Shown: positions 23,989 through 36,065, numbered from the stretch's first letter. The stretch: 64,000 bases of DNA from Zygaena filipendulae (GCA_907165275.2 OU015669.1:6966501-7030500); one strand, 5' to 3'. A program made the numbers and translations. Notes: generated by a model from the letters alone, not told the origin.

Positions 23989-26900
23989 TATTGCGATATC
24001 TTTTAAGGAGACCCTGTCGCGCATCGTTTTTCATTTAACATACCTAAATATACTCTACCTGTGTCTATTCATTTTTCCTTTTTTTAAACTATACTCGGCA
24101 ATGACACTTCGACACTAGTTGGTCGTTTTAAGGATAACTGGAGCCTACTTTCGTTTGAATGCTCGATCGAGACCTTTATCGTAAAAATGCTACGGCGCTT
24201 CGGGTATTTAGTTTACTTCAGAAATTATTCGAGTTTTGTAGTTTTTCGTAATTTACTCCGATCATATTGTAATGTTTGCACTGAGTTTTCGTCTAATTTG
24301 AAACTAAGTTATATCGGAAGTCGGAACTATAGTTCGTCGACTACGAATAAAACAACTGTTGCTCTTCTGAAATCTTTTTTTACTCATATTATACTAAATA
24401 CCTACTCTTTAATTACTGATAATTAAAAATACTTGTTCTATTTTAAATAAAAGAATATAATTTGAAATAGAACCTTGACTTTTTACTACTATTTCTTTTT
24501 TCAATTATTCTACTAATAAAAAGTATATGTTTAAGCTGTTGTACGTATACTTAATCACTTTAGTTCATTTAGCGAGCCGAGAAAAAGTAGAACTGCTTTA
24601 ATTAACATGTTATTTGGTTTTATGCCGTATACCAAGTTACTTAGAACTCAAATTGGCTCTATAGCTGATGTGGGTGGCGTGCTAATGATCACCACTAAAC
24701 GTTCGTGTGTATCACTGTTAGAGGTCATTTATCCGAAACAAAAAATGACCGTGATTTAGCCGTTTTCTATCGTATTGATTTTGTGTGCCCATAATACATA
24801 TTTAATATACATAAATATATTTTTAGGATTACTTAACTGATAAAAAAACATCGATAGATCTATTTATTACAAAAAAAGAGTAAGTACGTGAAAAACGAAT
24901 GAGGTTAAACTAAAAAAAAACAATTGGACATCAACAACTGGTTTTTGAAGGTATAATTACCAAAAACATGGGTTTTTCATGAGTATGACGCAGGTGTATT
25001 CCTCCCTCATGTCCAAAGAAGTATTACTTCAGAAATCTATAGGTGGGTAGTTTCGTGAGTAAACCGTATGAATTATTTTGTGAATTAATTAGGTATTTAA
25101 CCTTCACATTCAGTGTTTGTTATTTAATATATTTGATGCAGTTAAACACGGCTAACTTGGACAGTAAATATAGTTACCTATTAATAATTCAATTTCAATC
25201 AGCAATTGAATGCGTGTGCGAGCGCTGATAGCAGATGAGTTTCCATTAATTTATTTCCTTTTGTTCATCAAAATCAAGGTTTTGCTTCTTGTAGGTACTG
25301 ATAAAATTTACTCAAATCACCGACACTTACTCAGGCCGTGAATCACCTGTTATAACCAAGTCAGCTGACGTTTAAACTTCTAGTATGTTGCACGGGTCGT
25401 ATTTATTTCTGCTCCTAAAGTACTTAATCGTTTTTTCACCAAATTCGTGGTGTTGAAATTTAGCATGACAATGCAGTAGATACCAATTATAAAAGTATTA
25501 TAAAAGTTTTGTTAATGTTGATCTCAGAGTGATGATAACGGTCTTCTTTAATGTCCTTAAAAAATCTCTACTTTCTATTAGAGGGCGGAATCTTGAAAGT
25601 TTTAACCTTTTTGTGCCGCTTTTTTGCTTGCTCCACCTGCGAACCACCGGATGCACTTACCTTGGTCTACCAACTTAAATTACCGATTGCTTTATAGTCC
25701 TTATTTCATAAAGCATAAGGCCTACATTTGGTGGACCACCTGTTGCGTAATCTCGTCCTTGCTTTGTAAAAATAAGTTTTCATCACGATGATAAAGTTTT
25801 TATTATAAATAATATCCGAGTCCATTGTTCTGTGAAGACTTTATGAATTCTGTCCAGGCACTTGTTGAATCTGAATGACTTAATCGTGACTTTCCGACGC
25901 GTATATTTTGTGTGATCTATAAATAACAAACACGGAGTGTTGATTTTCTCTGTATTACCAGCTTTTATTTTAGATTTAAGTATTTAAGTGAATGCGTGCC
26001 TCTCCAAACTACCAACCTAATAGAACAGATTAGATGTATTCTTCCAAGGCGAGATTCCAGTCTATTCTACCCCACGTTAGAGCAGAACAGATTTAATGTT
26101 TTCTTCCAAATAGAACTATTGACAGGATAGAACTGGATGTAGACGATAGAGTTTCGATTATAATAAAAACGGGCTGGTTTTGTTAACATGTTTTTTCTAA
26201 ATATTTTCGTTGTTAATTAAGTTAATAGTTTATTAAAAGGGTTTTTTTTTAATTTATTTTGCGTAGGAATTTGAATCATTGGGTAATGTGCCATTGAAAA
26301 GAAAAACAATAAGCCAACATCGTTTTGATAATCTATTAGCTCAAGTGTTGTTACTAGATTGCGCAATGATCTCTATCGAAGCATGCACAAATTATGAACT
26401 TGCACGTCTGAAATTGAATTAAACTATCTCATCTTACCGACAACCGTAACACTAATTTTGACAGCCTTAGTCAGAGAAAGTGTGAACACGACTGTAAAAG
26501 GGGAGTGACACGAGCGATACACACATTATGATAAAATCAAAAAGACTCGTCACGCTCTTCTGCATTGACCAACACCAATACATACATGCATACTAAAATG
26601 TAGACACGCTATTTTAGCAGCTAAATTTGTTGGTCAATATCACGGAATAGCCTACCATTTTTTAATGGTACTGTTCAAAAATGTGTCATATAGTCTGATG
26701 ATAGTTGATAATCCGTTAGAAGAATGTAATCATAACAGTATAAACTTACTTTTCTTTTCCTTTTCTTCAGTATCGTCATTTAATGTTTATTCTGGCCCGA
26801 AAATATTTATATAAGCTCTGAGCATCTTATAAGACCTTTAAATTCAAATAGGTATATCATGCGAATGAAGATAATGATTACGCAATTTCTTGAAGAGCTC

Positions 26901-27757
26901 TTCAAAAGTTTAACCATGAATTTGTAGTTAAGGAGTGTAATGTCGTCATCAGCAAATTATTTTGTCTACTTCAATAAACACTTACTACGAGTGTTTTTAT
27001 TTCAAGTTTCAGTCATGACTAGTGTAAATTTAGCAACCACTTTGTTCATTACGTGTGCTAAGTGAACGTGAGGTTTTAAGGCGAGTGTTTTAGTCGTATC
27101 GTTTGCCCCATTGCGACATTTTGTTTTTCTTGTTCTACGTTTCTTTTTTTATCTGTCTTAGATTGTAGTTATTGTTCTAATGTTTACTTATGTCAGCGAT
27201 CGACAACCGAGGATATTATTCAGTTTCAGTATTGAAGGAACAAAATTTTTCGTAAAATTGCAAAGTTGTCATTTTAACGACACAAGACAAATGATTATGT
27301 TAAATGTTGATTGATATAATGAAAGTGAAAGTTTCATAACAACTCGTTTCAAGTAAAAAGTATGAAAACTTTCGTTTGGATGCACTGTTCAATATTAATG
27401 ATCTCACTTACGACTACATGTGCATATATCATCGTGTCTGCAATCAGCATATTTATCGGGAAGGCGTTGTCATCAACACATCACTCTTCATCGTGTCTTC
27501 ATTGAAAGCTCATTGTTACTACGTAGGTAGATGTTTAATAAATAATTGTCTCATTAGAAAATAAATATATTAGATGTTGCAATCAGTACAATATTAGTGC
27601 CACAAATGTGTTGTGTAGACCAGATAAGCTAATCAGTCTTTTTGTATTTTGAAAATCGTCAATACACAAAAAGGGATAGATGATTTAAAAATTGTGGGAT
27701 GCGAACTTACAGCCCCCGGGGGCGGGGTATAGTAAATTGTGCTTTATTAATATACTT
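23989..27757. other. Gene-free AT-rich DNA with small repeats
   Basis: A 79-codon frame at 24187-24426 is rich in Ser/Tyr/Phe and followed by AATAAA, but I recognise no domain. AGAACAGATT... units at 26022-26047 and 26084-26109 form a diverged two-copy direct repeat. A hairpin with outer arms ATTGACCAACA lies at 26564-26638. A 10-bp palindrome CCCCCGGGGG lies at 27713-27722. Confidence 0.4.
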
Positions 27758-27860
27758 ACTATTTTTTCTCTTGCGGGGTCGAAAGTTTGAACTTTCGTCC
27801 CGCTGACCGAAGAGAAAAAAGTGTTGTTTTTTTCCCGGAGCAGCGAGAGAAAAAAATAGT
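27758..27860. mobile_element. Short fold-back element (about 103 bp)
   Basis: The outer arms ACTATTTTTTCTCT and, reversed, ACTATTTTTTTCTCT flank an inner imperfect hairpin at 27773-27803 with arms CGAAAGTT / AACTTTCG and GC-rich feet. There is no coding capacity. It could be a tiny MITE or a structured RNA; one copy only is seen, so its mobility is inferred. Confidence 0.4.
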
Positions 27861-28301
27861 ATTAGATATTTATTATTATCATTTTATTTTTTGATACTAT
27901 CTTCTTCGGCGTTTTATCATTAATGCTAGTATTTAAAAATCTCTGTTTATCATAATTGTTTTTCTTATTTGATCATGTTAATGTACGTTATTAATTTTAT
28001 ATACATTTTCGACATCCTCAATATCATATACCGATTTAGATTTCCATTTCATATTATACTTTTCGGAATCAACAGTTTCCTTCTGATATAGTTATAAACA
28101 TATGCGTATTAAACTGAGTGTGCATTTGCAGAGAAAGTAATCGGGTTATTATTAATCGGCACTTGATTGGATGACATGTTTTTGTGGCGACATCCGTAAA
28201 TGCTGCCCGTGAAGCATGTCTGGTGACAGTGACATTGATACCACTTGTTTCTGTTTGAATGCGAATATAATATAACTAGCTACTGTAACAATTATTGTAC
28301 A
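27861..28301. other. AT-rich DNA, no feature seen
   Basis: Nothing recognisable lies between the fold-back element and the next Lep1-like copy. Confidence 0.45.
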
Positions 28302-28350
28302 CTAGCTGTGTCCCGCGGTTTCATTCGCATGAGTTTTCGAATTCCCGCAG
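28302..28350 (-). mobile_element. Lep1-like subfamily B, left part of a split copy
   Basis: CTAGCTGTGTCCCGCGG through AATTCCCGCAG at 28350. The element then stops abruptly and resumes at 28617 with GAACTCCAAACT, which is what should follow CCCGCAG in this family (compare the same junction intact at 28679-28695). It is therefore one copy split by an insertion. Confidence 0.7.
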
Positions 28351-28616
28351 TGTAGTATCCTAATAAAACACTGAGATTAATTAACTTCGGTTTGAATTTA
28401 GTTGGAGTGGCACAACGCGTTACTGGAACCATAGAGAAGAGAGAGAGAGGGTTTTGGTAGGAAAGAATAGGGTGCTGACTTAAGCTGCGTTCAGTATACC
28501 ACACTCTCCCCCACCTATCCATGGCTAACAATAAGCTTATAATAAAAATATAACATTTTAACCATGTGGATAGGTGGAGAGTGTGGTATACTGAACGAAC
28601 TGAGTGTGGTATGCAG
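28351..28616. mobile_element. 266-bp insertion inside a Lep1-like element
   Basis: The insertion is bounded by GCAG on both sides (28347-28350 and 28613-28616), a candidate 4-bp target duplication. Its 3' half contains an inverted repeat with arms of about 34 bp at 28489-28524 and 28561-28596 (CAGTATACCACACTC and its reverse) around a spacer of about 36 bp. Its own ends show no strong inverted repeat. The class is unknown. Confidence 0.55.
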
Positions 28617-28830
28617 GAACTCCAAACTAGCCTAAATCCTACCGTTTCGGAGATTCACCCGCGTGAGTTTCGGAATACCCGCAGGAACTCCAAACTTTTT
28701 TTATTCTTCTTCTTCTTCTTCTTCTTACAGTGACAAACAAAACAAAAAAAGAATCTGAGAAATTGGTCCAACCGTTCACGCGTGATGCCGTGACCAAGGG
28801 AAATAGAGATTCATTTTTATATTATATAGA
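28617..28830 (-). mobile_element. Lep1-like subfamily B, right part of a split copy
   Basis: It resumes with GAACTCCAAACTAGCC, then has a second cap module (TTCACCCGCGTGAGTTTCGG), a (TTC)n microsatellite at 28704-28726, and TTCACGCGTGATGCCGTGAC. It ends ATTATATAGA, the reverse of the 5' start seen at 13344. The two cap modules in one copy parallel the triple module at 34749-35033. Confidence 0.72.
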
Positions 28831-29237
28831 TTTATGTAAACCTTTTTTTTTGTGATTCAACTACACAAGAATAATTTATATTAATAAAATCATAACTCTT
28901 TATGACTTTTCTAATGTATGAATGTAATGTAATGTCAATGAATTCAATAATTAACTTCGCAAGTCACCACACAGTTTGAAACATAATAAAAATATGTTGT
29001 TTTTAAAAGAAGTCAATGCCAATAAATACAGGAATATACATACATACATACAATACTTATGATATCATTGGGGATATAGGAATATTCTGAAGAGCTTGCT
29101 GCTAGGAGCTGCTAGGAAAGTTCTATAAGTATACCCTAACAACAACTCGACAAACATTTTTATGTCATACCATTAGGTTAACAGAGACTTTTATTAAATT
29201 ACTTTTATAATCGTTCAAGACGACATAAATCCTACTA
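28831..29237. other. AT-rich DNA with a short (CATA)n repeat
   Basis: A CATACATACATACA run occurs near 29039-29051. Nothing else is recognised. Confidence 0.45.
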
Positions 29238-29464
29238 TCCTACTAATATTATAAACGCGAAAGTTTGTAGGAATGTATTGTATGGATGGATGGATGGATG
29301 TTTGTTACTCTTTCACGCAAAAACTTACTGAATGGATTTAAATCAAACTTTACAATAATATAGCTTATACATCAGATTAACACATACCTAGGGTACTTTT
29401 TAACCCGGAATTCCCGCGGGAACTCTGAAATTAACGCGGGTGAAACCGCGGGGCACAACTATAT
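29238..29464 (+). mobile_element. Lep1-like element, subfamily A, with (GGAT)n
   Basis: It starts TCCTACTAATATTATAAACG, carries a (GGAT)n microsatellite at 29281-29300, then TTGTTACTCTTTCACGCAAA, then CCGGAATTCCCGCGGGAACT, and ends GGGTGAAACCGCGGGGCACA followed by ACTAT where CTAG is expected. Nearly full length. Confidence 0.85.
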
Positions 29465-30441
29465 GCCATAAGTTATGCAATTTATGTTTTATACATATAT
29501 AAAAATTAATTATACATATAAAAAAAATTCACTGTGTCAGCATCGGAATTAATTCGATTTAAATTTTAAATGCCCGCAAGTTCAACCAGAGTAACAAAAC
29601 ATGTTTTATAAGAGAAAAAATTAGAAGGTGTATGGTCCGATATTTGACACCGTTTTATGAACCGACCTCATGGTCGGTGTCTCTACCAAACTTGCTTCTT
29701 GTTGGATATCGCTTAGGGTATATTTACGATCTTTTATGGTTATTACATGTTAACATGGATTTACTATGAGATAAATTAACTATCTTTTAATTTTATGTAT
29801 TTCTTTCTTTTACATACCAAGTACAAACTGACACGCACAGTGCAAACCCCTTCAAGTATTTAGTTCTCTTACTGAAAAAAATATGATTTATGATTCTTTT
29901 TCCAACGTTACCATTATTGCGCATAACGATAGCCCCAAAATCACAGACTTGTACCCCATACATACCGTCGTACAATCGTCATTTTACATAATGTTTGTTT
30001 GTTAAGATGATAACCACCACAAACAATTTGCACCATCAATTCAATATAATGTAGATTTACACCAATCATTTGAGATGCGTGACGGAATCGGTTTGAAGCG
30101 GTCAGCTAATTTTTCTGCGAAGGCAACACTGCCAAGGTGACGTCAGGTGTCTTTGACCTCCTGTGTGGCCAGGGATTAAGAAAAAAAAACATTATCTTTT
30201 ATATTCCTTTTGTTAATAGCGTCTTTATATGGCCGACACAGGTGCTCGAAGTTTTTGTTCAGTTTGCTAGTAGTAGATCTTGTTCTGTCGTGATTATTGT
30301 CAAGTTCTTGCACGAGAGCACTTTTTTTTGGCACCGCAATGTCTATAGATACAATTATATACTTAGTTTTTCTATTACCATGCTTGGCAGCCTCCTCTGA
30401 TTGAACGAGATCATTAATAATTGTGACTTTTATACCTTATA
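29465..30441. other. AT-rich DNA, no feature seen
   Basis: No gene is recognised. The 60- and 87-codon frames at 29793-29975 and 30137-30400 lack known domains. Confidence 0.45.
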
Positions 30442-30683
30442 CTAGCTGTCTCGCGCAGTTTCACCCGCGATAATTTCGGAGTTCCCGCGGAATTGTTCCA
30501 TACTAACTTTGCAACCCCTTTTCACCCCCTAGGGTTTGAATTTTCAAAAAATGTTTTCTTAGTGCACCCTACGTCACTTACGGAATATTTGTGGAAAATT
30601 TCATGGTTCTAAACCCAGCGGTTTTAGCTGTGCGTTGATCGATCAGTCCGTTTCTGCTTTTAAAGTATACATATAACTATAGA
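30442..30683 (-). mobile_element. Lep1-like element, subfamily B
   Basis: CTAGCTGTCTCGCGCAG then TTTCACCCGCG, AATTTCGGAGTTCCCGCGGA, CCCCTTTTCACCCCCTAGGG and AGCTGTGCGTTGATCGATCA, ending ATAACTATAGA. It is the better copy of the variant also present at 2449-2630. Confidence 0.78.
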
Positions 30684-30786
30684 TTATTAAGAAACGTAGT
30701 TGACAATGTTGTATTTTGATTACTATGACCTAATGCTGACTGAAGTAATACACATTTGCGTGAAACTCTTAAAGTTTATATTATAA

Positions 30787-30978
30787 CTAGCTGTGCCCCG
30801 CGGTTTCACCCGCAGTAATTTCGGAGTTCTCGCGGTAAACCCGGGATAAAAAGTACCCTGTGTCCGTCTCTATACCCCTGACAACGTGCATGCCAAATTT
30901 CATCCAAATCCGTTCAGCTGTTTTTGCGTGATTTAGTAACAAACATCGAAACATCCATACTTTCACACTTATTGTGGA
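30787..30978 (-). mobile_element. Lep1-like element, subfamily A, near-intact
   Basis: CTAGCTGTGCCCCGCGG, then GGGATAAAAAGTACCCTGTG, ATGCCAAATTTCATCCAAAT, TTTTTGCGTGATTTAGTAAC and a degraded right end (CACTTATTGTGGA). It closely matches 14553-14751. Confidence 0.83.
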
Positions 30979-31819
30979 TTGAGTCGCTAATATTTATAAA
31001 ATTTTATCTTAATTTGTTTCAGGTAAAATTCAACAAGTTCTCAAGATCTTATGTAATAGAATCACGTACTCGTATATTATAGTGAGTATTCTTGGATAAG
31101 ACAACTATAGGTAAGAAATACAATTGGCTTGCCGCGTGTAAGAGCGAAACATTATGCTTGCGATTTTTAGGCCAAGTTTGCTATTTTAACTGTGTCAAAA
31201 TGATCGTGCATTAGTTTGTTTCGAGGTTCAATTCAGTTATACCTTTAGGATCTATACGACATACAAACGTCTTCGTTGCAGTTTTCCTTTCCGTAAGTTC
31301 TAACCATAAAATTTGAACTTGTTCTATTATCTATTATGACCATCGATATTATTTTCTTATAGGATCAGATTCAAAAATAGGGAATATTTATCCTCTCATA
31401 ACGTATTTACCAAATGACGGAACTAATTTCTGTGGCGCTTGCAAATCATTAGTCTCTCGGAATAGTACCAGCTGGGGTGGAATGATTAATGATTAATTAC
31501 TTACATCCTTGTTCCTTATTGATCTCTCCCTAAACTTATGTTGCTTATGCTCCCATTTCAGTATTGATTTCTATTGATATAGTACTTTTATGAATTTAAA
31601 TTACGTTTATTAATCTTATGACTATGCACTGTCAGTGTGTGTGTGCGTGTTTCGATCTGCGTTTATTTTAAATAACAATATATATGAAGTTACAACTCGC
31701 GGTTAATTAGATTTCAGTTATAGGGGGTAAAAACATTCTGATAAAATACGAGTACATCCTGCTTAGTGCTTGCTTCAGGATATTCAGTGTTGTCTCCTTT
31801 AAGTATATCTGCGGAGCTA
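30979..31819. other. AT-rich DNA, no feature seen
   Basis: A short GTGTGTGTGCGTGT run sits near 31637-31650. No gene or element is recognised. Confidence 0.45.
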
Positions 31820-31985
31820 GGATGCGCAACACGATAAAGTTTTATCGAGCCATTCTATCGATTCTCGTCGACATATTATATCGTTTTGTCTACCAGTGGT
31901 AAAAAATGTTGCTTGGACGCCTACAAATATTTGTCGTGTCGACAATTTTATCTTTCGTTCGATAAACATATCGTAGCGCGCATCC
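31820..31985. mobile_element. 166-bp MITE with GGATGCGC ends
   Basis: The left end reads GGATGCGCAACACGATAAAG and the right end, reversed, GGATGCGCGCTACGATATG; an internal GTCGACA is also symmetric. TA flanks both ends, and the flanking AGC is mirrored too, so the repeat may instead start at AGCTAGG. No coding capacity. It is probably a Tc1/mariner-type MITE if the TA is a target duplication. Confidence 0.65.
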
Positions 31986-32033
31986 TAGCTATGATGTACA
32001 AAATTCCCATTGGTCACAACTGGGGACATTCGA

Positions 32034-32057
32034 GCAAGGGGTCCCCAGACCCCTTGC
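32034..32057. other. Perfect 10-bp stem-loop
   Basis: GCAAGGGGTC, a CCCA loop and GACCCCTTGC form a GC-rich hairpin, unusual against the AT-rich background. It is not followed by a T-run. It lies 48 bp from the 31820-31985 MITE. The function is unknown. Confidence 0.45.
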
Positions 32058-34616
32058 TTCGGAAACTAATTTTTACCTTGATCGATTTAGTCCATCTTGT
32101 GGTCTTTTAATGCTATTTTAGATCAATGGAGTAAAAGGTGATAATTTTTTATATTAGAATAAGGAGTCGTATACAAGAATAAGGTCTTGATAATTTTACT
32201 ATTTTATTTATTCTGAAGTTAAGGTTTTTTTCCAATAATATTATCCTTTTGAATCTTTTGTTGTAATGAACGACCTTAAATATTTGCTCCAGCGCAATTG
32301 CATTGTGTTTCCGTCACGAGCGTACACCAGCCTTGTTAACGTTAGCACAGCTGCAGTGTGCACGACTAATCCATACGTCGGGATATTTCATAGATTTATT
32401 GATATTATATCACACTATTTTATTCAAAGTATGAACCAAATGAAATTTACCCAATGAATTTAGTATCTTAATGTTGCGCTCATTGTGCCAGTTTGCAAAT
32501 GTTGTTATTTTACCATATACCTTAATGTTTTTTCAGGAAGTAAATTTACATAATTAATTAATTGTAACTGTAGTTTTTTTTTTTGTTTTTTCATTGAACC
32601 TCAAAACACTTTTATTAGTTACTTTAGCGTTTCCAATAAAACGTGCATATAGTATTGTAAATGTGCTTTTCAATTTGATCCCAAAGTAGTTTGGTTATCG
32701 ACTTTTACCATCTGTTCACCATCATTGCATGGCTATTTGAGCTCATTTGACAGATGCTGCACCAGCGTCCCTGTACGGTCCGAACTGTAATTTCAATCAC
32801 TTATACAAACGATCTCTATCAAATTACATGACATTTGCTTTTTATACATTCAATCAATAATGATTAGCTTGCGATCGATATTGCGATCGCTTGTTGTCAT
32901 TTAATGCACGTTCGATGACCTAATTGGGTCTGAAAGTCTAACACTGAGGTGTTAAGTAATTTAAGTAATTTATTCTTTCTATAGCAGATACTGTCTATTT
33001 TTAAATAACAAAGTTACATAATGAATTAGAGACATTAATTAAATTATTTATCACTGTGCCTTACGAACGCCTTAATCCACCCAAAGTGAATTTATTGCGT
33101 TTGTAAATCATAATTGTATACATAACGGCAGTGGGCAATACATACTTTCGCATTAGTTTAATGGTTATATCACTTGACTTTACGTTCTTAATGCGTTGTA
33201 CAATTAGATCCTTTTGCAGAGATTACTGGAATCTCTTTGTTAAACAAGTGATTAAGATCTATGAGTCTACTATTTTTATATTTCATTATGTATATTAGGT
33301 ACATTACAAAGTTTGGTTACATGTGTATTGTCTACATTCAAATACAATATCTTTGTTAATCTAATCTTTCTTTCTTCATAAATTATATGATGAGAAATTT
33401 TATAGATTATAGATTTATCTGCTTCTTAATTTGTTGAAGTTTCTTTTTGGTACTAAGTAGGTACATATTTACTGTTCTATCGTTAGTAATTTACTCTACA
33501 TTTAAAAGCCACCAGTTTATAACTATTTATGTTAACCCCACGAGTGCCGATAATTACTTTGGTCTTTACTCGATGCGGTAGGTTAGTTACATTGTATAGG
33601 GGGCGGATGTAACGCTCTTCTGGGAATCATCACTTTCTTAATAGGGTAGCTGACCTACCTTTACGAATAGATGCGGAGACGAATCGATCGTTTAGATGTT
33701 TCTTATTTATGTAGGTATATATACCTAAGAAAACTTTGGATTGAACGGCGGCGGTCATTATTATATTTTATTTATTTATTATTATTAACAGTATATTAAA
33801 AAGTATTCAATTTTCATATCGGCTAGTCCAGCACTATACAATTATACATACATGCACAATCGGTCCGTAAATATTGGGCACAGTCTGCATTAAAAATATG
33901 CAAAAAAAATGAGTTTTTTTTTGGGTTTTTATTATTGTAATAAGATTCAATGACTGTCGAAAGAATTTATATACTTTCTATTATATTTAACTTTAAGACT
34001 CTTGCCCCGTAATTTAACTATTGTATGGTATAACCTATACAATTACCCTATAAATACCATATCACGTTTCCATCGTTACTTGTGGATTGGGCCGGTGTCG
34101 ACCGACGGCAATAGAGTTGAGTAAACAATCGCTTGTCGAGGGTGGGTCCATGTGACCCGCCCAGCCGGTAGCAGGGTTAAGATAAATATTATCATATACT
34201 GTGGATTGAACGTTCTAGTAGCTAGCTACCTATGCTTTACGAATGTTACGAGCAGTATCTTAATAACAGATTTTTTCTTTACAGGGTGTTACAAATAGTT
34301 TTGTAATCTTTAAAACCTATAATAAAACTGTGATGATCTGTCTGTGCAATGTGCATGTCATTTGTCAGTGATTGATAAATAGCTTATGTCCCGAATTAAA
34401 ATATATTCAAATATATCATGACCTACCTACAGTAAATAATTTTTGAAAAAAATCACGAAGATTGCTCAGATAAAACCGCTGGCAAATGCTAGTAGAGTAA
34501 AAAAGTAGAGAAAATCATGGTTAGTTTTTGTTTAAACAAAAAGATTTCAATGTTTATTATTCTTGTGTTCCTTGTGTATATTTAAACCAAATTTCATATT
34601 TCTAGCTCCAGTTTAT
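32058..34616. other. Gene-free AT-rich DNA
   Basis: No coding region or clear element is recognised. A GC-richer patch at 34092-34175 (CCGGTGTCGACCGACGGC, GTGACCCGCCCAGCCGG) is unexplained. Confidence 0.42.
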
Positions 34617-35033
34617 CTATATGTATAAATAAAAAAGAATCGCCGAATTGTATGTGATCGCATAGCTTTCAAATGACTGCACCAAATTGTATAATCGATT
34701 CTTTTTTTTATGTTCGTTATTGTCAGGACAAGGTTTGCATAAAAGAAGTTTGGAGTTCCTGCGGGAATTCCGAAACTCACGCGGCTGAATCTCCGAAACG
34801 GTTGGACCGCTTTGAACGGGACTTTCACTGCAAATTAGCTGATGTTATAAGAAGTAAATTAGCCTTACTTTGGAGTTCCTGCGGGCATTCAGAAACTCAC
34901 GCGGTTGAATCTCCGAAGCGGTTGAACCAATTTTGACGGGACTTTCACTGTTAATTAGCTGATGTTATTAATACTTTGGAGTTCCTGCGGGAATTCCGAA
35001 ACACACGCGAGTGAAACCGCAATCCACAGCTAG
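34617..35033 (+). mobile_element. Lep1-like subfamily B with tripled terminal module
   Basis: It starts TCTATATGTATAAATAAA and ends CCACAGCTAG. Between these, a module beginning TTTGGAGTTCCTGCGGG is present three times: 34749-34868 (120 bp), 34869-34974 (106 bp) and a last partial unit from 34975. The first two units share GAATCTCCGAA, CGGTTG and GGGACTTTCACTG. An 87-codon frame over these repeats (34673-34936) is a by-product of them. Confidence 0.8.
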
Positions 35034-36065
35034 TATAAAACATTTTAATCAGTAAACGCCCAGTGATTACTCGCTGACTAACTAAACTACGACACATTTA
35101 AGCATTAAATACTAGGAAAACATAAATGTTAACCGTATTTATTACGAGAATGGCCGGGAAAACGCGGCATGAAGCGTTTTAACGAATTAGCTATGGTGAT
35201 TAAATTGTTGAGAAGAAATAAAATGTAAGTAGTTTTTGTGTTTTAGTGTCGGTAAAAATAGCGGCAGGAATGATTCATACTTTTGATATTATCATGTGTA
35301 TAATTTTGTAATAAGTAAAACTGGTATAGTAACTGAGGTGTATTCAATAATAAAATCTATTTGAGATCTATAACGAAGTCGTGTCTTGATAAATTTTGTG
35401 CCTTCATTTGACATCTCCTGCATTGATATACCACACAAATCAATAATCTCCTGCCTAAACTCGTTACGTTACCTACGCAAAGGGGTTGCTGGTTGCAACT
35501 CTCCAAGCACTATTTGATAACCTCTTGATGACGATATTTAAATTTTCGTGAAATAGATCTACTTCTCTATTTATCTCTTTCGTAACTATAAGATTTTTAC
35601 ATTATGGATTCAGTCAAATAGAGATGGGCAAAGGAAAATAATCTGAAATTCGATTATTATAATTTATTTATTGATTCGATAGTTAAGAAATTATTGTCCA
35701 AACAAAGATGTCTGAAAAGAACGTTTATAATTGAACTTTCAATATAACTTAATAACTAAATGATAAGTACTAAATGATAAAAAAATGTAAAAAGAACTAA
35801 CCGAGACAAAAAATGCGAGAGTGTCGAGGAGCACTTGGTAAGAACGAAGTCTTTTCCATGTTAAACTGAGTCCGTTATGTCCGTTATGCGTGAAAACAGG
35901 CAAAAATAGAAAACAAAACTCATTTCGAGAAAAATTACACTTTTTTTTCCGTAGAGCAGCCGTATGAACCCGCGCCTTGACGGAAAATTAATTTTTACTC
36001 CCACCCGTACCGTGCAAAGAACTTCGTTCTAAAAATAATTAAATATGCCGATGTTTTCATCTAAT
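35034..36065. other. AT-rich DNA, no feature seen
   Basis: No gene or repeat is recognised. Confidence 0.45.

Noticed and set aside
24187..24480. Small gene with an AATAAA signal
   Set aside because: The 79-codon frame is low in complexity (Ser/Tyr/Phe/Leu), matches nothing I know, and AATAAA is frequent by chance here.
28489..28596. microRNA precursor
   Set aside because: The arms are long and nearly perfect and lie in what appears to be an inserted element; none of the conserved insect microRNAs I know matches.
34673..34936. 87-codon plus frame with internally repeated protein sequence
   Set aside because: The repetition is the tandem Lep1-like cap module read as protein.
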